Origin: Bacteroidales bacterium
GTDB lineage: Bacteria; Bacteroidota; Bacteroidia; Bacteroidales; F082
Direction of reading: 5' to 3'
Length of the DNA stretch: 64,000 nucleotides
Assembly: GCA_900769945.1 (NCBI GenBank)
Contig: CAAGIO010000013.1
Location: 9,238-73,237 of the forward strand
This document shows, in pieces, positions 6,995 through 16,877 of this stretch. Below the pieces are notes generated by a model, which was given only the letters and a program-made list of their open reading frames with translations, was not told where the DNA came from and searched no databases. Each line of letters opens with the position of its first letter. Position 1 is the first letter of the stretch. A program made the position numbers and the translations under genes.

Positions 6995-8647
6995 ATGAAA
7001 GAAAAGATGTTTTGCTATCAATGTCAGGAGACAGCCAAAGGAACCGGCTGCACTGTAATAGGAGTTTGCGGTAAGAAAGCCAGCACATCAGCACTGATGG
7101 ACATTCTGCTATTTGCTCTCCGAGGATTATGCGTCACTACAACAATTTTGCGCAAAAACAATATCAGTATTCCACAAGATATTGATAATCATATAAATGA
7201 CTCCCTATTTTGCACAATCACGAACACAAATTTCGATGACGAAGACATTGGAAGGAAGACAAATCTCTCTTTCAAACTTCGAGACAAGATGATGATATTG
7301 GCAAAAGAGAACGGCTTAAACATACCACAAATTGACGAGACCACTTTAGATAAGAAGGCGGTAGAGGCACTCTTGGAGACGGGAAAGATTGGGGTGTTAA
7401 GAAATGAGAATGCCGACTACCGCGCACTCAAAGAGTTGATACTCTATGGTTTGAAAGGAATGGCAGCATACCTCGAACACGCCGACAGACTCGGATTTTC
7501 AAGCCCGGACTGCAACGCCTTTATCCAGAAAACAATATCAGATATTACTGCAAAAGACAAAGACATTGAGAAACTGACACAGATAGTATTAAAAACTGGG
7601 GAATTCGGATTAAGAGCCATGGCATTATTGGACCAAGCGAACACCATGGTTTACGGAACGCCTGAGATGACAGAAATAAACATTGGGGCAAAACAACGCC
7701 CCGGAATACTCGTCTCAGGACACGACCTTAAAGACCTGCATCAACTTTTGGAACAGACAAAAGGGAAAGGAATAGACGTCTATACTCATGGGGAGATGTT
7801 ACCAGCAAATACCTATCCGATGCTTAAGAAATATTCACATCTGGCGGGAAATTACGGCAACTCATGGTGGCGACAGAATGAGGAATTTGAGAGGTTCCAC
7901 GGACCTATCCTAATGACAAGCAACTGCATAGTGCCGCCGAAACCTACGTCAACATATCAAGACAAAATGTTTACCACCAACTCGGCGGCATATCCCGGAT
8001 GCAAACACATCAAAGCCGACAATGATGGAAACAAAGATTTCTCTGAAATTATCGCTGTTGCAGAGAAATGCTCACCTCCAGAACCATTAGAAAACGGCAA
8101 AATAGTTGGTGGATTCTCCTACCGACAAGCGATGAGACTCTCAGACAAGATTGCCGACGCCATTAACAGTGGGGAAATACGAAAATTTGTTGTTATGGCA
8201 GGTTGCGATGGAAGGATGAAAAACAGAGAATATTACACAGAATTTGCTAAGGCACTGCCCCATGACACCGTGATTCTCACGGCAGGTTGTGCCAAATACC
8301 GATACAACAAACTCAACTTAGGGCAAATAGGCGACATACCGAGAGTGCTCGATTCGGGACAATGCAACGACTCATACTCCCTAATAATGATAGCTATGCA
8401 ATTGAAGAAAAAATTCAACCTGCGGTGTATCAACGACTTACCAATAATATACAATATTGCATGGTATGAGCAGAAAGCCGTGATAGTGTTACTTTCCCTT
8501 CTATCGATAGGAATAAAAAACATTTATTTGGGGCCTACGCTACCTGCATTCATCTCACCAAACATATTAAATGTGTTAGTCAAACATTTCAATATCAGCA
8601 CCATAACTGATGTACAAACCGACTTAGAAAAGATGGTGAAGTCATAG
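6995..8647 (+). CDS. hcp: Hydroxylamine reductase / hybrid cluster protein
   Basis: 550-residue iron-sulfur protein. The N-terminal cysteines C7-x2-C10-x8-C19-x5-C25 bind a cubane cluster as in Hcp of anaerobes. The hybrid-cluster ligands are all in place: H243, E267, C311, C404 (persulfide position in AGCDGRMKN), C432 and C457. Hcp reduces hydroxylamine in vitro and acts as a nitric oxide reductase in vivo, protecting anaerobes from nitrosative stress. No hcr-type reductase gene is adjacent, so the electron donor lies elsewhere. Monocistronic: convergent with the tolC gene downstream and separated by 187 bases from pit. Confidence 0.97.
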   Translation: MKEKMFCYQCQETAKGTGCTVIGVCGKKASTSALMDILLFALRGLCVTTTILRKNNISIPQDIDNHINDSLFCTITNTNFDDEDIGRKTNLSFKLRDKMMILAKENGLNIPQIDETTLDKKAVEALLETGKIGVLRNENADYRALKELILYGLKGMAAYLEHADRLGFSSPDCNAFIQKTISDITAKDKDIEKLTQIVLKTGEFGLRAMALLDQANTMVYGTPEMTEINIGAKQRPGILVSGHDLKDLHQLLEQTKGKGIDVYTHGEMLPANTYPMLKKYSHLAGNYGNSWWRQNEEFERFHGPILMTSNCIVPPKPTSTYQDKMFTTNSAAYPGCKHIKADNDGNKDFSEIIAVAEKCSPPEPLENGKIVGGFSYRQAMRLSDKIADAINSGEIRKFVVMAGCDGRMKNREYYTEFAKALPHDTVILTAGCAKYRYNKLNLGQIGDIPRVLDSGQCNDSYSLIMIAMQLKKKFNLRCINDLPIIYNIAWYEQKAVIVLLSLLSIGIKNIYLGPTLPAFISPNILNVLVKHFNISTITDVQTDLEKMVKS

Positions 8648-8730
8648 AACAAGCCGATGGACTTGTTGGAGGGGGCGAAACGATAATAGAACGGGTAGGC
8701 AAGGAACGTATCGAAAGTTCGTCCCTCTCC
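8648..8730 (+). terminator. Structured region after hcp
   Basis: Two nested or consecutive hairpins are possible: AACAAG/CTTGTT (8648-8653 with 8662-8667), and a longer imperfect stem pairing GGAGGGGGCGAAAC (8668-8681) with GTTCGTCCCTCTCC (8717-8730) with one bulge. No long U-tract follows. It probably ends hcp transcription; the remaining ~100 bases to the tolC stop hold nothing recognisable. Confidence 0.4.
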
Positions 8731-8832
8731 TATTTCTATCAAAAAAGAAATATTAAGTTTCGGTTCAAGCCGGACAGACGGTGAAGAAGCTAATCAAACG
8801 ACACGTAATCTGTTGTCTTTCAATAAAAAATA

Positions 8833-10188
8833 TTATCTTCCTGTTAGGTCGTGGTATCTTCTTCTCGCAGTAAGATAAGTAATCTGCCGGTCAGTGATAG
8901 CGTTTTCAGCTTGAAGGAGCAGGGCATTAGCCTGAAGCACTTCTGCCAGCGTATTTAGACCAGCGTTATAATTTAGCGAGGCGAGGCGATAGTTTTCCTT
9001 TGCCATTTCGAGGGCGGCATAATCTGAGTCGAGGAGGGCTTGAGCCTCAACCATCTGATTAAGAGCCTGTTCCTCTTGCAGCAGCATTTTACCAGTGAGG
9101 TCTTCCCTCATCAGTTCAGCCTGTTGTATTTTGATATCATGCTCTTTCAGCTTATGCGATATCTCCCACCATGTCGAGATTGGCACGCTGACCCTCGCAA
9201 AAAGGAGTCCGTTACCGCTGAATCCCTTATACACCATATTTCCATAAAACACAGTGGCACCGAATCCAACTGTCGGGAGAGCCTCGCCGAGAGTCAGTTT
9301 CTTCCTAAGCACTTCAGCATCAATCTGCATTTGAAGTAGAGCCATTTCCGGACGGGAGAAATCCTCATTCTGTTCAAGGCTTTTGTCTTTTTCATTTTCA
9401 ATAGTATCTTCAAGGATAATACCCTCTTCAGGATACTCAATGCCAATCTGATGGCACAGAAGTTTAGAGGCGAGAGTGATTCCGTTATTCAGTTTCAAGT
9501 TAAGTGCAATAAACTCATTACGTTTCAATGCCACTTGAAGAGCATCAGCCTTTGTAACAACGCCGGCATCAATGGCTGTCTTCACCATTTTATCAATAGA
9601 ATCGACAGTAGAAAGAGCCTCGGTAATAGTCTTGACCTTCATTTGCAGTCCGAGCACGAGATAATAAGACGACTCCACACTCTCGATGATGTCCCGTTCA
9701 GAGACGTGAGCCTTCAACTCAGCGGCTTGGACACCAAGATTCGCAAGACGGTTTCCATTTACGATACGGCCGCCAGCATAAACAGGCTGCACCAGCATAG
9801 CATTGACAGAAGAACCATTTTGCATCATATCAATATTTGAAGGGATATCGGCATTCACTTCTTCACTATTCAATACATTAATAAGTTCTTGAATGAAAGA
9901 GCTGAACTCCTCAGAGCCGATATCGTCAACAGTAATCCTTATCAAAGGATTAAAAGCATAGAAAGCAGAATACGATGCGGACACCTGCGGGAAATATTTT
10001 GTAAATATCTGAGCCTTAACCTGATGTGCTTTTTCAATCTCCAACTTATTCATCTTCAGCTCTGCATTATTAGCTTTAGCAAGGGCGAAGCAGGAGTCGA
10101 GAGAGAGCACTACAGGATTTTGAGCTGAAGCACCAAAAGCGATGAATGCAATGAAACACAGCAACAACAATTTTCTCATAACCATCAT
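8833..10188 (-). CDS. TolC-family outer membrane efflux protein
   Basis: 451 residues with a signal peptide (MRKLLLLCFIAFIAFGASAQ, cleavage after SAQ) and the TolC repeat architecture: two similar halves of long helices, e.g. SLDSCFALAKANNAELKMNKLEIEKA near the N-terminus and SLNYNAGLNTLAEVLQANALLLQAENA near the C-terminus. It would form the outer-membrane channel of the tripartite pump encoded just upstream. The ATG at 10188 overlaps the stop of the RND gene by 4 bases (ATGA), so translation is coupled. In-frame ATGs at 10185 and 10179 are alternative starts. Substrate unknown. Confidence 0.93.
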   Translation of the reverse strand: MMVMRKLLLLCFIAFIAFGASAQNPVVLSLDSCFALAKANNAELKMNKLEIEKAHQVKAQIFTKYFPQVSASYSAFYAFNPLIRITVDDIGSEEFSSFIQELINVLNSEEVNADIPSNIDMMQNGSSVNAMLVQPVYAGGRIVNGNRLANLGVQAAELKAHVSERDIIESVESSYYLVLGLQMKVKTITEALSTVDSIDKMVKTAIDAGVVTKADALQVALKRNEFIALNLKLNNGITLASKLLCHQIGIEYPEEGIILEDTIENEKDKSLEQNEDFSRPEMALLQMQIDAEVLRKKLTLGEALPTVGFGATVFYGNMVYKGFSGNGLLFARVSVPISTWWEISHKLKEHDIKIQQAELMREDLTGKMLLQEEQALNQMVEAQALLDSDYAALEMAKENYRLASLNYNAGLNTLAEVLQANALLLQAENAITDRQITYLTARRRYHDLTGR

Positions 10189-13100
10189 TTTGCCAACCTA
10201 TTTTTTTTATTTTGTTTTGCTAACCGCAAGTCTCTCAGATGGAGGACTTTCAAGATAGCGCGTCCGATTTTTTTACCAATATTCCTTTCACGTTCGCCCT
10301 CATCGAAAGCGAGGCAATAAGCCACAGGAAGTACTGTCACGACAAGAGGGAAAGTGATAAGAGTGCCGAAGCATATTACGACACCCATTGGTTCCCAGAG
10401 CATTGTTTTAGCGAGAATCATTGGGATGACGCCAAGGGCTGTTGTAGCAGAAGTCAGGAAGATAGGGCGCATACGTCGCAAACCGGCTTCAAAGGCCGCC
10501 TCGTGTACCGAGACACGGTTTTTAGAGCGAAGTTCTGCCGCATAATCGTACATGATAATCGCATTTCGAACAATGATACCGATAAGAGAGATAACGCCGA
10601 GGATAGCGGTTAGCGACAGGTCGAGGTCGAACAGCCATAGGCCTAAGGTCGCGCCGAAGATGCAGAGGACTGACACAGAAAGAGACAGTATTGAAATACC
10701 GATTTTCCCGAAATGAAGGATGAGTATGAAGAACATCACAACGATAGCGGCCAACAGCGACAAGATGACAGAGGGCAGCGTGTCTTTAGTAACAGCTATC
10801 GAGCCGCCCGGCTGCCAGCTCACGCCTTCTGGAAGTTCCATAGAATCAAGATATTCGGCGATTTTCTTATATTCCTTAATCTGTCCAGCATTAGGCATGA
10901 CATCAGCGGCAACAGTAATAGTCCTTAACCCGTTGCGGTGTGTCTTCTTGTTATGTATGAATGAGGGGTGAAGAGTTGCCACTTGTCGCAGCGGAACCCA
11001 GACGCCCGGCTTCATTGTAGGCACCAGCATATCGCCTACTGACTCAAAATCAATATCATGAGCTCCTTCGGTATATATTGTCGTAGGAATATTGTAGTTC
11101 TCATTCCACATTGACATCATTTTATTTCCCGAAAGGGCAGATGAGAGATAAGCTGACAATATAGCTTGTGTGACACCGAGGCGGCAGGCCTCATCAACGT
11201 TCAACTCCACCTCGATTATCAGTTCCGTCTCGTCATAATCGGAATGAACATAGAACAGGTTAGGGTTATTTTTCATGAAGGCGATGAGAGAGTCCTTCAC
11301 GGGCTCCATATCCTCATACCGGTCTGCCGTAAGATAAATCTCGATTGGTGCGTTCACCACCTCGTAGTTCATCTGTTTGAAACGAATCTGCGCACAAGGG
11401 AAGATATTTTCATATTTCTGGGAATACTCTTCCATCATCTCTTTCGTGGCAGCCTCCGATTTTGTCTTCACTATAAACTGAGAATAAGATTTGGAAGGCA
11501 TTGGTTCTGGAGCGTATGTCATGTGGAAACGGGGAGATGACATTCCAATAAAGGAAGTGATGGACTCAACCCTGTCGTCAGTCATCAGCAGATTTGAGAG
11601 AGAGTCGGCGACAGCTGAAGTTTGTTCAACAGAGCTACCGGCAGCGAGATGAATCTCAACGGCGAAACTGTCACGCTCCGCCTTCGGAAGCATCTGAATG
11701 TTAATCTTTGTAAACAAAAAGCAGCCAAGGAGCACAATTATCAGCGAAAAAAGAATAGTACCTCTTTTATATTTGAAACAAAACTGAAGAAGTATCTTGT
11801 AACCGTATTGCAGAGCATTAAAGAACTTCGTCTGGATCTTTTCAAGTAGAGATTGATTGTCAGGGTTGGAGCGGTTGATAACCCTTGCCGACAGGTATGG
11901 GATGACCCAAATGGCGTACAAGAAGGAGCAAGCGAGGGTGATAAATATCGCCCAAGGGAACAGCTTGATAAAGTCACCCATCAGGGTTCCTTTCATTATT
12001 CCGACCATTGGGAAGAACATAAACGATATGGAGCAAGTGGCGATAAGCATTGACACCATAAGGTTCTTTGTTGATACAGCGGCCGAATACCAACGCGAGT
12101 GTCCCTCATTCAGCATGTCGGTATAACCGTCTATTACCACCACCGAGTCGTCAACAATCATTCCAAGGACAACGATAAGGGCTGCAAGCGTAACTGTATT
12201 AAGTTCAAAACCAAGAAGATACATTATTGCCCATGCTGCAGCGATACAAACCGGCACTGATGTTGACGACACCAAGGCGGTGCGAAGTGGGAACAACATC
12301 AGCATCACAACAATTACTATTATCACCGCCTCGATAAGGTCCATGATGAACGACCTGACGGATTTATTGACGACATCAGGCTGGTCGGTGATACGGTGAA
12401 CCTTGATGTCAGGAGGCACAGTAGCCAAGAAGGCGTCAATCTCTTCATCGACCTCTTTTCCGAAGGCGACGATATTATTTCCCGGACGCATTGACATTGA
12501 AAAAATCAGGCACCGGTGGTTTGACACGTTTTCATCAGAGTATTGGATAAAGCTCGATGATTCTTGGTATCGTCTCTCAAGTCGAGCCACATCACGAAGC
12601 CTAAGCACCTGTCCGGTAATAGGGTCAGAATAGACTATTATCTCCGACAGGTCGAAGATATTATTATAGGGCACATTGACATGAACAACGGCCTCACCTT
12701 CGTAGTTGTCTGCCTTACCTGAAATAGTGCGGAGGCTGTGAACAGCGAGTTGGGAAGAAATCATCGATGGGGAGACGGCATATTGCGACAATTTCACAGG
12801 GTCGAGGAAAATGGCAATCTCCTCTGTCTCCTCCCCTACTACTTTAATGTTTCCCATAGTCGTTATTGTACGAAGGCGTGCCGACAGTTTGTCAGCGAAC
12901 TCCGCCAGCTCTCTTGATGTACGTTGGTCGCTCTCGATGGCGAGCAGCAATGAGGAAGCATCGCCAAAATCATCTATCACCGCGGTGGCGAGAACACCTT
13001 TCGGAAGGCTCGTCTTCTGGAAAAGAGAAAGACCATCCCTCATCCTCACCCAAGTCATCTTCGAATCTTTCACATCGTTATTCAGCGACACAAAGGCGAG

Positions 13101-13385
13101 CATCATCCCATCTTGAGAGAAAGAATATGTTTTTTTCTTGTTGACATCACCAAAAGTGAAGATAAACTGCTCTACTTTTCCTGCCACTCTCTCCTCTATC
13201 TCGGACGCCGTCGCTCCTGGATATATCACAGCCACAACGCCTTGGCGAATCGTAACGTCAGGGAACTCGTTCTTCTTCAGTTTCGGGAGGGCAATAAATC
13301 CAAAAACGACAATTATTATGAGAAAAAACAACACAATGTTATTATTCCTCATCGCTTTTTCAATAATATCTCTTTTTCGTGCCAT
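10185..13385 (-). CDS. Efflux RND transporter permease
   Basis: 1066-residue inner-membrane proton-driven pump subunit of the AcrB/MdtB superfamily. It shows one N-terminal helix (about 15-35), a large periplasmic porter loop beginning with the conserved YPGATASEIEERV, then TM helices with the proton-relay VVLGMIVDDSVVVIDGY in TM4, a second porter loop, and the C-terminal helices (GIIVRNAIIMYDYAAELR, IFLTSATTALGVIPM). The length is normal. It lies between the adaptor (19 bases upstream) and tolC (4-base overlap). It is closer to drug/solute exporters than to heavy-metal CusA by the absence of methionine-rich motifs; substrate cannot be deduced. Confidence 0.95.
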   Translation of the reverse strand: MARKRDIIEKAMRNNNIVLFFLIIIVVFGFIALPKLKKNEFPDVTIRQGVVAVIYPGATASEIEERVAGKVEQFIFTFGDVNKKKTYSFSQDGMMLAFVSLNNDVKDSKMTWVRMRDGLSLFQKTSLPKGVLATAVIDDFGDASSLLLAIESDQRTSRELAEFADKLSARLRTITTMGNIKVVGEETEEIAIFLDPVKLSQYAVSPSMISSQLAVHSLRTISGKADNYEGEAVVHVNVPYNNIFDLSEIIVYSDPITGQVLRLRDVARLERRYQESSSFIQYSDENVSNHRCLIFSMSMRPGNNIVAFGKEVDEEIDAFLATVPPDIKVHRITDQPDVVNKSVRSFIMDLIEAVIIVIVVMLMLFPLRTALVSSTSVPVCIAAAWAIMYLLGFELNTVTLAALIVVLGMIVDDSVVVIDGYTDMLNEGHSRWYSAAVSTKNLMVSMLIATCSISFMFFPMVGIMKGTLMGDFIKLFPWAIFITLACSFLYAIWVIPYLSARVINRSNPDNQSLLEKIQTKFFNALQYGYKILLQFCFKYKRGTILFSLIIVLLGCFLFTKINIQMLPKAERDSFAVEIHLAAGSSVEQTSAVADSLSNLLMTDDRVESITSFIGMSSPRFHMTYAPEPMPSKSYSQFIVKTKSEAATKEMMEEYSQKYENIFPCAQIRFKQMNYEVVNAPIEIYLTADRYEDMEPVKDSLIAFMKNNPNLFYVHSDYDETELIIEVELNVDEACRLGVTQAILSAYLSSALSGNKMMSMWNENYNIPTTIYTEGAHDIDFESVGDMLVPTMKPGVWVPLRQVATLHPSFIHNKKTHRNGLRTITVAADVMPNAGQIKEYKKIAEYLDSMELPEGVSWQPGGSIAVTKDTLPSVILSLLAAIVVMFFILILHFGKIGISILSLSVSVLCIFGATLGLWLFDLDLSLTAILGVISLIGIIVRNAIIMYDYAAELRSKNRVSVHEAAFEAGLRRMRPIFLTSATTALGVIPMILAKTMLWEPMGVVICFGTLITFPLVVTVLPVAYCLAFDEGERERNIGKKIGRAILKVLHLRDLRLAKQNKKNRLAK

Positions 13386-13404
13386 AAGAATCAGGAATTA
13401 ATCA

Positions 13405-14421
13405 TTAATATGACACCTTAGCACCATTATACAGTTTCTGATAGCCGGCAGTAACGATTGTATCTCCATGATTCAGACCGCTTTTCACTATTACGCCGTT
13501 TTTCACGAAGTCGCTTGGAACAATGTTACGCCTGAACGTCTTTCCATTTTCCACCACCCAAACTGCTATGCCATCTGCAACAGTCTGAACACATGACGAC
13601 GGAATAACTATCCCGCTCAAAGCCGTAGCTGTCATTCTGATTTTAGCCACCATGCCAGGAAGGATTTCCTTAGCATTATCAGAAACAACACGTGTCTTTA
13701 CATCGTAGGTATGGCCAAAGGAATTTGCGACGATAGATTTGTCAACTACTTCAAGCTCAATATTTTTCAATCCTAAAGAAGGAATATCAGCAAAGGCGAC
13801 GTCACCTTTTTTTACAAATTGTATTTCTCTTTCCGGGACTGAGAACTCGACATTCATCTTTCTTAGGTCTATTATCCTACAGAAAGTCCGCATTGGCGAT
13901 ACATTTTCTCCAACGAGATGTTTATCCATGCTGATTACTCCATCTTGCGAGGCATATAAAGTACACTGTTCCAGATGTTTACGAGTTGAAATCTCCGACT
14001 GTCGTGCCTTTTCGAGGTCTGTCTCCATCTGTACCCAGCGCACCTCACTGATGCCTCCGTCATCATAAACCTTCTTTAACCGCTCATATCCGTCTTGTGC
14101 CTGGCGTAAGGTCGCAAGAGCTGTCTCGTGAAGGCTTTTTGCCGAAGTATCATCAACTTTTGCGATAATATCTCCTTGGCGAACAGCTTGTCCATTATGG
14201 ACATATAGCTCCACAAGCGTGCCACCATAAACAAATACCAAAGGTATCTCCACCTCGCTACTCACTGCACCCACGTAATTTCGATAGACCTCCTCAGACG
14301 TCTGTCCAACAACCTCATATTCAATGGGTATGACACTGTAACAATTTTGTTTCTGCTCTTTTCTTTCTTCACAACCAAGCAAAAGTAATAACAAAGGAAA
14401 TAATAGTATTTTATTTCGCAT
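13405..14421 (-). CDS. RND periplasmic adaptor (membrane fusion) lipoprotein
   Basis: 338 residues. A lipoprotein signal ends in LLLLGC (acylated C17). The adaptor layout is clear: first barrel-sandwich (lipoyl-like) half with GTLVELYVHNGQAVRQGDIIAKVDD, a helical hairpin (ALATLRQAQDGYERLKKVYDDGGISE...), the second lipoyl half (TLYASQDGVISMDKHLVGENV), a beta-barrel domain and a membrane-proximal domain ending SGLNHGDTIVTAGYQKLYNGAKV. First gene of the three-gene pump operon, downstream of a well-formed promoter. No regulator gene is adjacent. Confidence 0.93.
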   Translation of the reverse strand: MRNKILLFPLLLLLLGCEERKEQKQNCYSVIPIEYEVVGQTSEEVYRNYVGAVSSEVEIPLVFVYGGTLVELYVHNGQAVRQGDIIAKVDDTSAKSLHETALATLRQAQDGYERLKKVYDDGGISEVRWVQMETDLEKARQSEISTRKHLEQCTLYASQDGVISMDKHLVGENVSPMRTFCRIIDLRKMNVEFSVPEREIQFVKKGDVAFADIPSLGLKNIELEVVDKSIVANSFGHTYDVKTRVVSDNAKEILPGMVAKIRMTATALSGIVIPSSCVQTVADGIAVWVVENGKTFRRNIVPSDFVKNGVIVKSGLNHGDTIVTAGYQKLYNGAKVSY

Positions 14422-14436
14422 ATTTTAAATTTTTTG

Positions 14437-14467
14437 CAAAAGTAGGAAAAAGGAGAAAAACGTCAAA
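14437..14467 (-). promoter_or_regulatory. Promoter of the RND efflux operon
   Basis: On the minus strand TTTG (14467-14464), exactly 19 bases, then TACTTTTG (14444-14437). This is a full match to the Bacteroidota -33/-7 pattern. Transcription would begin near 14430, giving a leader of about 10 bases before the ATG at 14421. Confidence 0.7.
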
Positions 14468-14579
14468 GAGAAAAAATAAAAATTTCATATAGAAAAATCT
14501 ATATTACGTTCTTTATCATGAAAGGGGGAAACAAGCGTATTTTAAGAAGTAAAAAGATTAAAAATAAATAGGATAGCGC

Positions 14580-14617
14580 AAAGAAAAAAGGAGGCACCCC
14601 CAAAAAAGATGTCTCCC
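14580..14617 (-). terminator. Terminator of the prolyl oligopeptidase gene
   Basis: On the minus strand GGAGACATC and GGTGCCTCC pair (with one G-U and one mismatch) across a C/A-rich loop at 14590-14616, followed by a run of T (complement of the A-tract at 14580-14589). Located just after the stop at 14640. Confidence 0.65.
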
Positions 14618-14639
14618 TTTACAAATATGAATTACAAGA

Positions 14640-16769
14640 TTATTTTCCCAAGTTATATAAGATGAACGAATAAATATCCGATTGCTCTTCAATAACTTTT
14701 GTCATAGGTTTTCCTGCGCCGTGACCTGCCTTGGAGTCGATGCGGATGATTTTCGGTTCAGGTCCGGTCTGTGAAGCCTGTAGTGTTGCGGCATATTTGA
14801 AAGAGTGTGCCGGCACGACGCGGTCGTCATGGTCAGCGGTAGTGACCATAATGGCGGGATACTTCACGTCAGCACCATTTTTGATATTATGAAGTGGCGA
14901 GTAGGCATAGAGAGCCTCAAACATCTCTTTACTGTCGGCACTTGTACCATAATCAGGAGCCCAATTCCAGCCTATTGTGAAAAGGTGATAACGAAGCATG
15001 TCCATAACACCCACTTGAGGAATAGCCACTCTGAACAAGTCTGGGCGTTGGTTTACACAGGCACCGATAAGAAGTCCGCCGTTAGAGCCACCCATGATGG
15101 CAAGATAATCAGGAGAGGTATAATTGTTGTTCACGAGATACTCACCTGCCGAGATAAAGTCATCAAACACATTCTGTTTCTGTAACTTAGTGCCGGCGAT
15201 ATGCCATTCCTCACCATATTCGTTGCCACCTCGAAGGTTAGCTTGTGCATAGATTCCACCTTTTTCGAGGAAAGGAAGCCGCATAGTTGAGAAACCGGGG
15301 TTGAGGGTGATATTGAATCCGCCGTAGCCATAAAGCAAAGTAGGATTCTTACCGTCACGGACAAGACCTTTCTTATAAGTCAAGAACATTGGTACTTGTG
15401 TCCCGTCCTTGCTTGTCACGAAGACCTGTTCGGTGATATAGTCTTCAGGATTGAATTTCACATCAGGAGAGCGGAACACCTTTGATGTATTCTTCTCAAT
15501 ATCATAGGTGTATATTGTTGTCGGGAAAGTGAATGATGTGAAGGAATAGAACACTTCCGGCTCATCATAGCTGCAACTAAATCCAACAGCACCGAATGTA
15601 GGGAACGCTATCTCATGAAGCATTGTGCCATCGAGATTATAAACATAGGAGTGATTAGAAGCGTCTTGGTCATAAGTGACAATCATTTTGCCAGCAGCCA
15701 ATTGAGCAGAGGTGATGACATTATCCGACTCAGGGACAAGCACATTCCAGTTCTCAACGCCGGCTTTTGCAAGGTTATCAACACTTACGTAACAGATTTT
15801 TCCCTTAGGGGCATTGTAATTAGTAAAGACGTACATGACATTGTCTATCACATCAATTGGAGAATAAGTGTAGTCCATATTTTCAGCGAGAGGAATAAAC
15901 TTCCCATCAGGGTCAAGCATATCGCGGATAAAGAGAGTATGACCAGAGGCCTGACCGCTCTCTGTCAGGAACATAAATCGCTCATCATCAGTGAGGAACA
16001 CGCTATGGAAATAACGAGGCTGTGCGGGATTCTCATAAAACAGCTTGTCATTTTCTTGGCTGTCACCAATCTTATGATAATAGATTTTATGGTTTTCATT
16101 AATATTTGAGAACTCTTTTCCTTCCTCTGGCTTGTCATAGGCGGAATAGAAGAATCCGTCTTTGTACCAAGCAGCGCCGGTGAACTTGGCCCACTCCACA
16201 TGGTCAGGGAGGAGCTCCTTAGTCTCCACATCAAGCACAAAAATCTCACTCCAGTCGGATCCACTTCTTTGAATCAGGTAGGCAAGATATTTTCCGTCAT
16301 TAGATAGGCTGATACCTGTAAGTGAGACAGTGCCGTCATCTGAAAGCTTGTTTGGGTCGAGGAGCACTTCCGGTTCGCCCCCGTTCACATCTTGAACATA
16401 GAACACGCTTTGGTTCTGAAGTCCGTCATTCTTGCTATAGAAATACTTTCCGAACTTCTTTGACGGCATGCCATACTTCACATAATCAGCAAGTTCCGTC
16501 ATTCTATCCTTTATCTCGTTTCTGAACGGGATATGACTGAGATAGTCGTTTGTAACGGCGCGCTGTGCTTCGACCCATGCCAAGGTGGCAGCTGATGTGT
16601 CATTCTCGAGCCATCGGTACGGATCAGCGACCTTTGTCCCAAAATAATTATCTGCCACATCTTCATCTCGATGGGCAACAGGATACTCTTTCACAGTATA
16701 GCGAGTATCACAGGAAGATAATAATAAAATGCTTCCCATAACAAATAATGATAACTTTAACCTTTTCAT
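14640..16769 (-). CDS. Prolyl oligopeptidase (S9A) lipoprotein
   Basis: Serine peptidase cutting short peptides after proline. The frame extends to 16814, but the ATG at 16769 gives a proper lipoprotein signal (MKRLKLSLFVMGSILLLSSC, acyl C20), and the promoter -7 lies upstream of it, so that start is chosen (709 residues, normal length). An N-terminal segment and seven-bladed propeller (about 50-440) precede the alpha/beta hydrolase domain with GGSNGG (Ser562), DHDDRVVP (catalytic Asp 648/649) and GHGAG (His683). It is anchored in an envelope membrane. In a peptide-fermenting organism it probably trims proline-containing peptides. Monocistronic. Confidence 0.95.
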   Translation of the reverse strand: MKRLKLSLFVMGSILLLSSCDTRYTVKEYPVAHRDEDVADNYFGTKVADPYRWLENDTSAATLAWVEAQRAVTNDYLSHIPFRNEIKDRMTELADYVKYGMPSKKFGKYFYSKNDGLQNQSVFYVQDVNGGEPEVLLDPNKLSDDGTVSLTGISLSNDGKYLAYLIQRSGSDWSEIFVLDVETKELLPDHVEWAKFTGAAWYKDGFFYSAYDKPEEGKEFSNINENHKIYYHKIGDSQENDKLFYENPAQPRYFHSVFLTDDERFMFLTESGQASGHTLFIRDMLDPDGKFIPLAENMDYTYSPIDVIDNVMYVFTNYNAPKGKICYVSVDNLAKAGVENWNVLVPESDNVITSAQLAAGKMIVTYDQDASNHSYVYNLDGTMLHEIAFPTFGAVGFSCSYDEPEVFYSFTSFTFPTTIYTYDIEKNTSKVFRSPDVKFNPEDYITEQVFVTSKDGTQVPMFLTYKKGLVRDGKNPTLLYGYGGFNITLNPGFSTMRLPFLEKGGIYAQANLRGGNEYGEEWHIAGTKLQKQNVFDDFISAGEYLVNNNYTSPDYLAIMGGSNGGLLIGACVNQRPDLFRVAIPQVGVMDMLRYHLFTIGWNWAPDYGTSADSKEMFEALYAYSPLHNIKNGADVKYPAIMVTTADHDDRVVPAHSFKYAATLQASQTGPEPKIIRIDSKAGHGAGKPMTKVIEEQSDIYSFILYNLGK

Positions 16770-16783
16770 GATAAAAATTTTTG

Positions 16784-16814
16784 CAAATATAATACTTTTA
16801 ATGAGAGGGAGCAA
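16784..16814 (-). promoter_or_regulatory. Promoter of the prolyl oligopeptidase gene
   Basis: Minus strand: TTG (16814-16812), about 20 bases, then TATATTTG (16791-16784). The -7 element is 15 bases before the ATG at 16769 and supports that start over the upstream in-frame ATG at 16814, which lies within the promoter itself. Confidence 0.6.
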
Positions 16815-16823
16815 TTTTACAAT

Positions 16824-16851
16824 TAAAAAAAGAGACGCCCGAGAGCGTCTC
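16824..16851 (-). terminator. Terminator of the T9SS cargo gene
   Basis: GAGACGC (16832-16838) and GCGTCTC (16845-16851) form a perfect 7-bp GC-rich stem with a 6-base loop; the preceding A-tract (16824-16831) is the U-tract on the minus strand. Confidence 0.85.
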
Positions 16852-16877
16852 CTAAATCATTATTTTTGATAAAAATA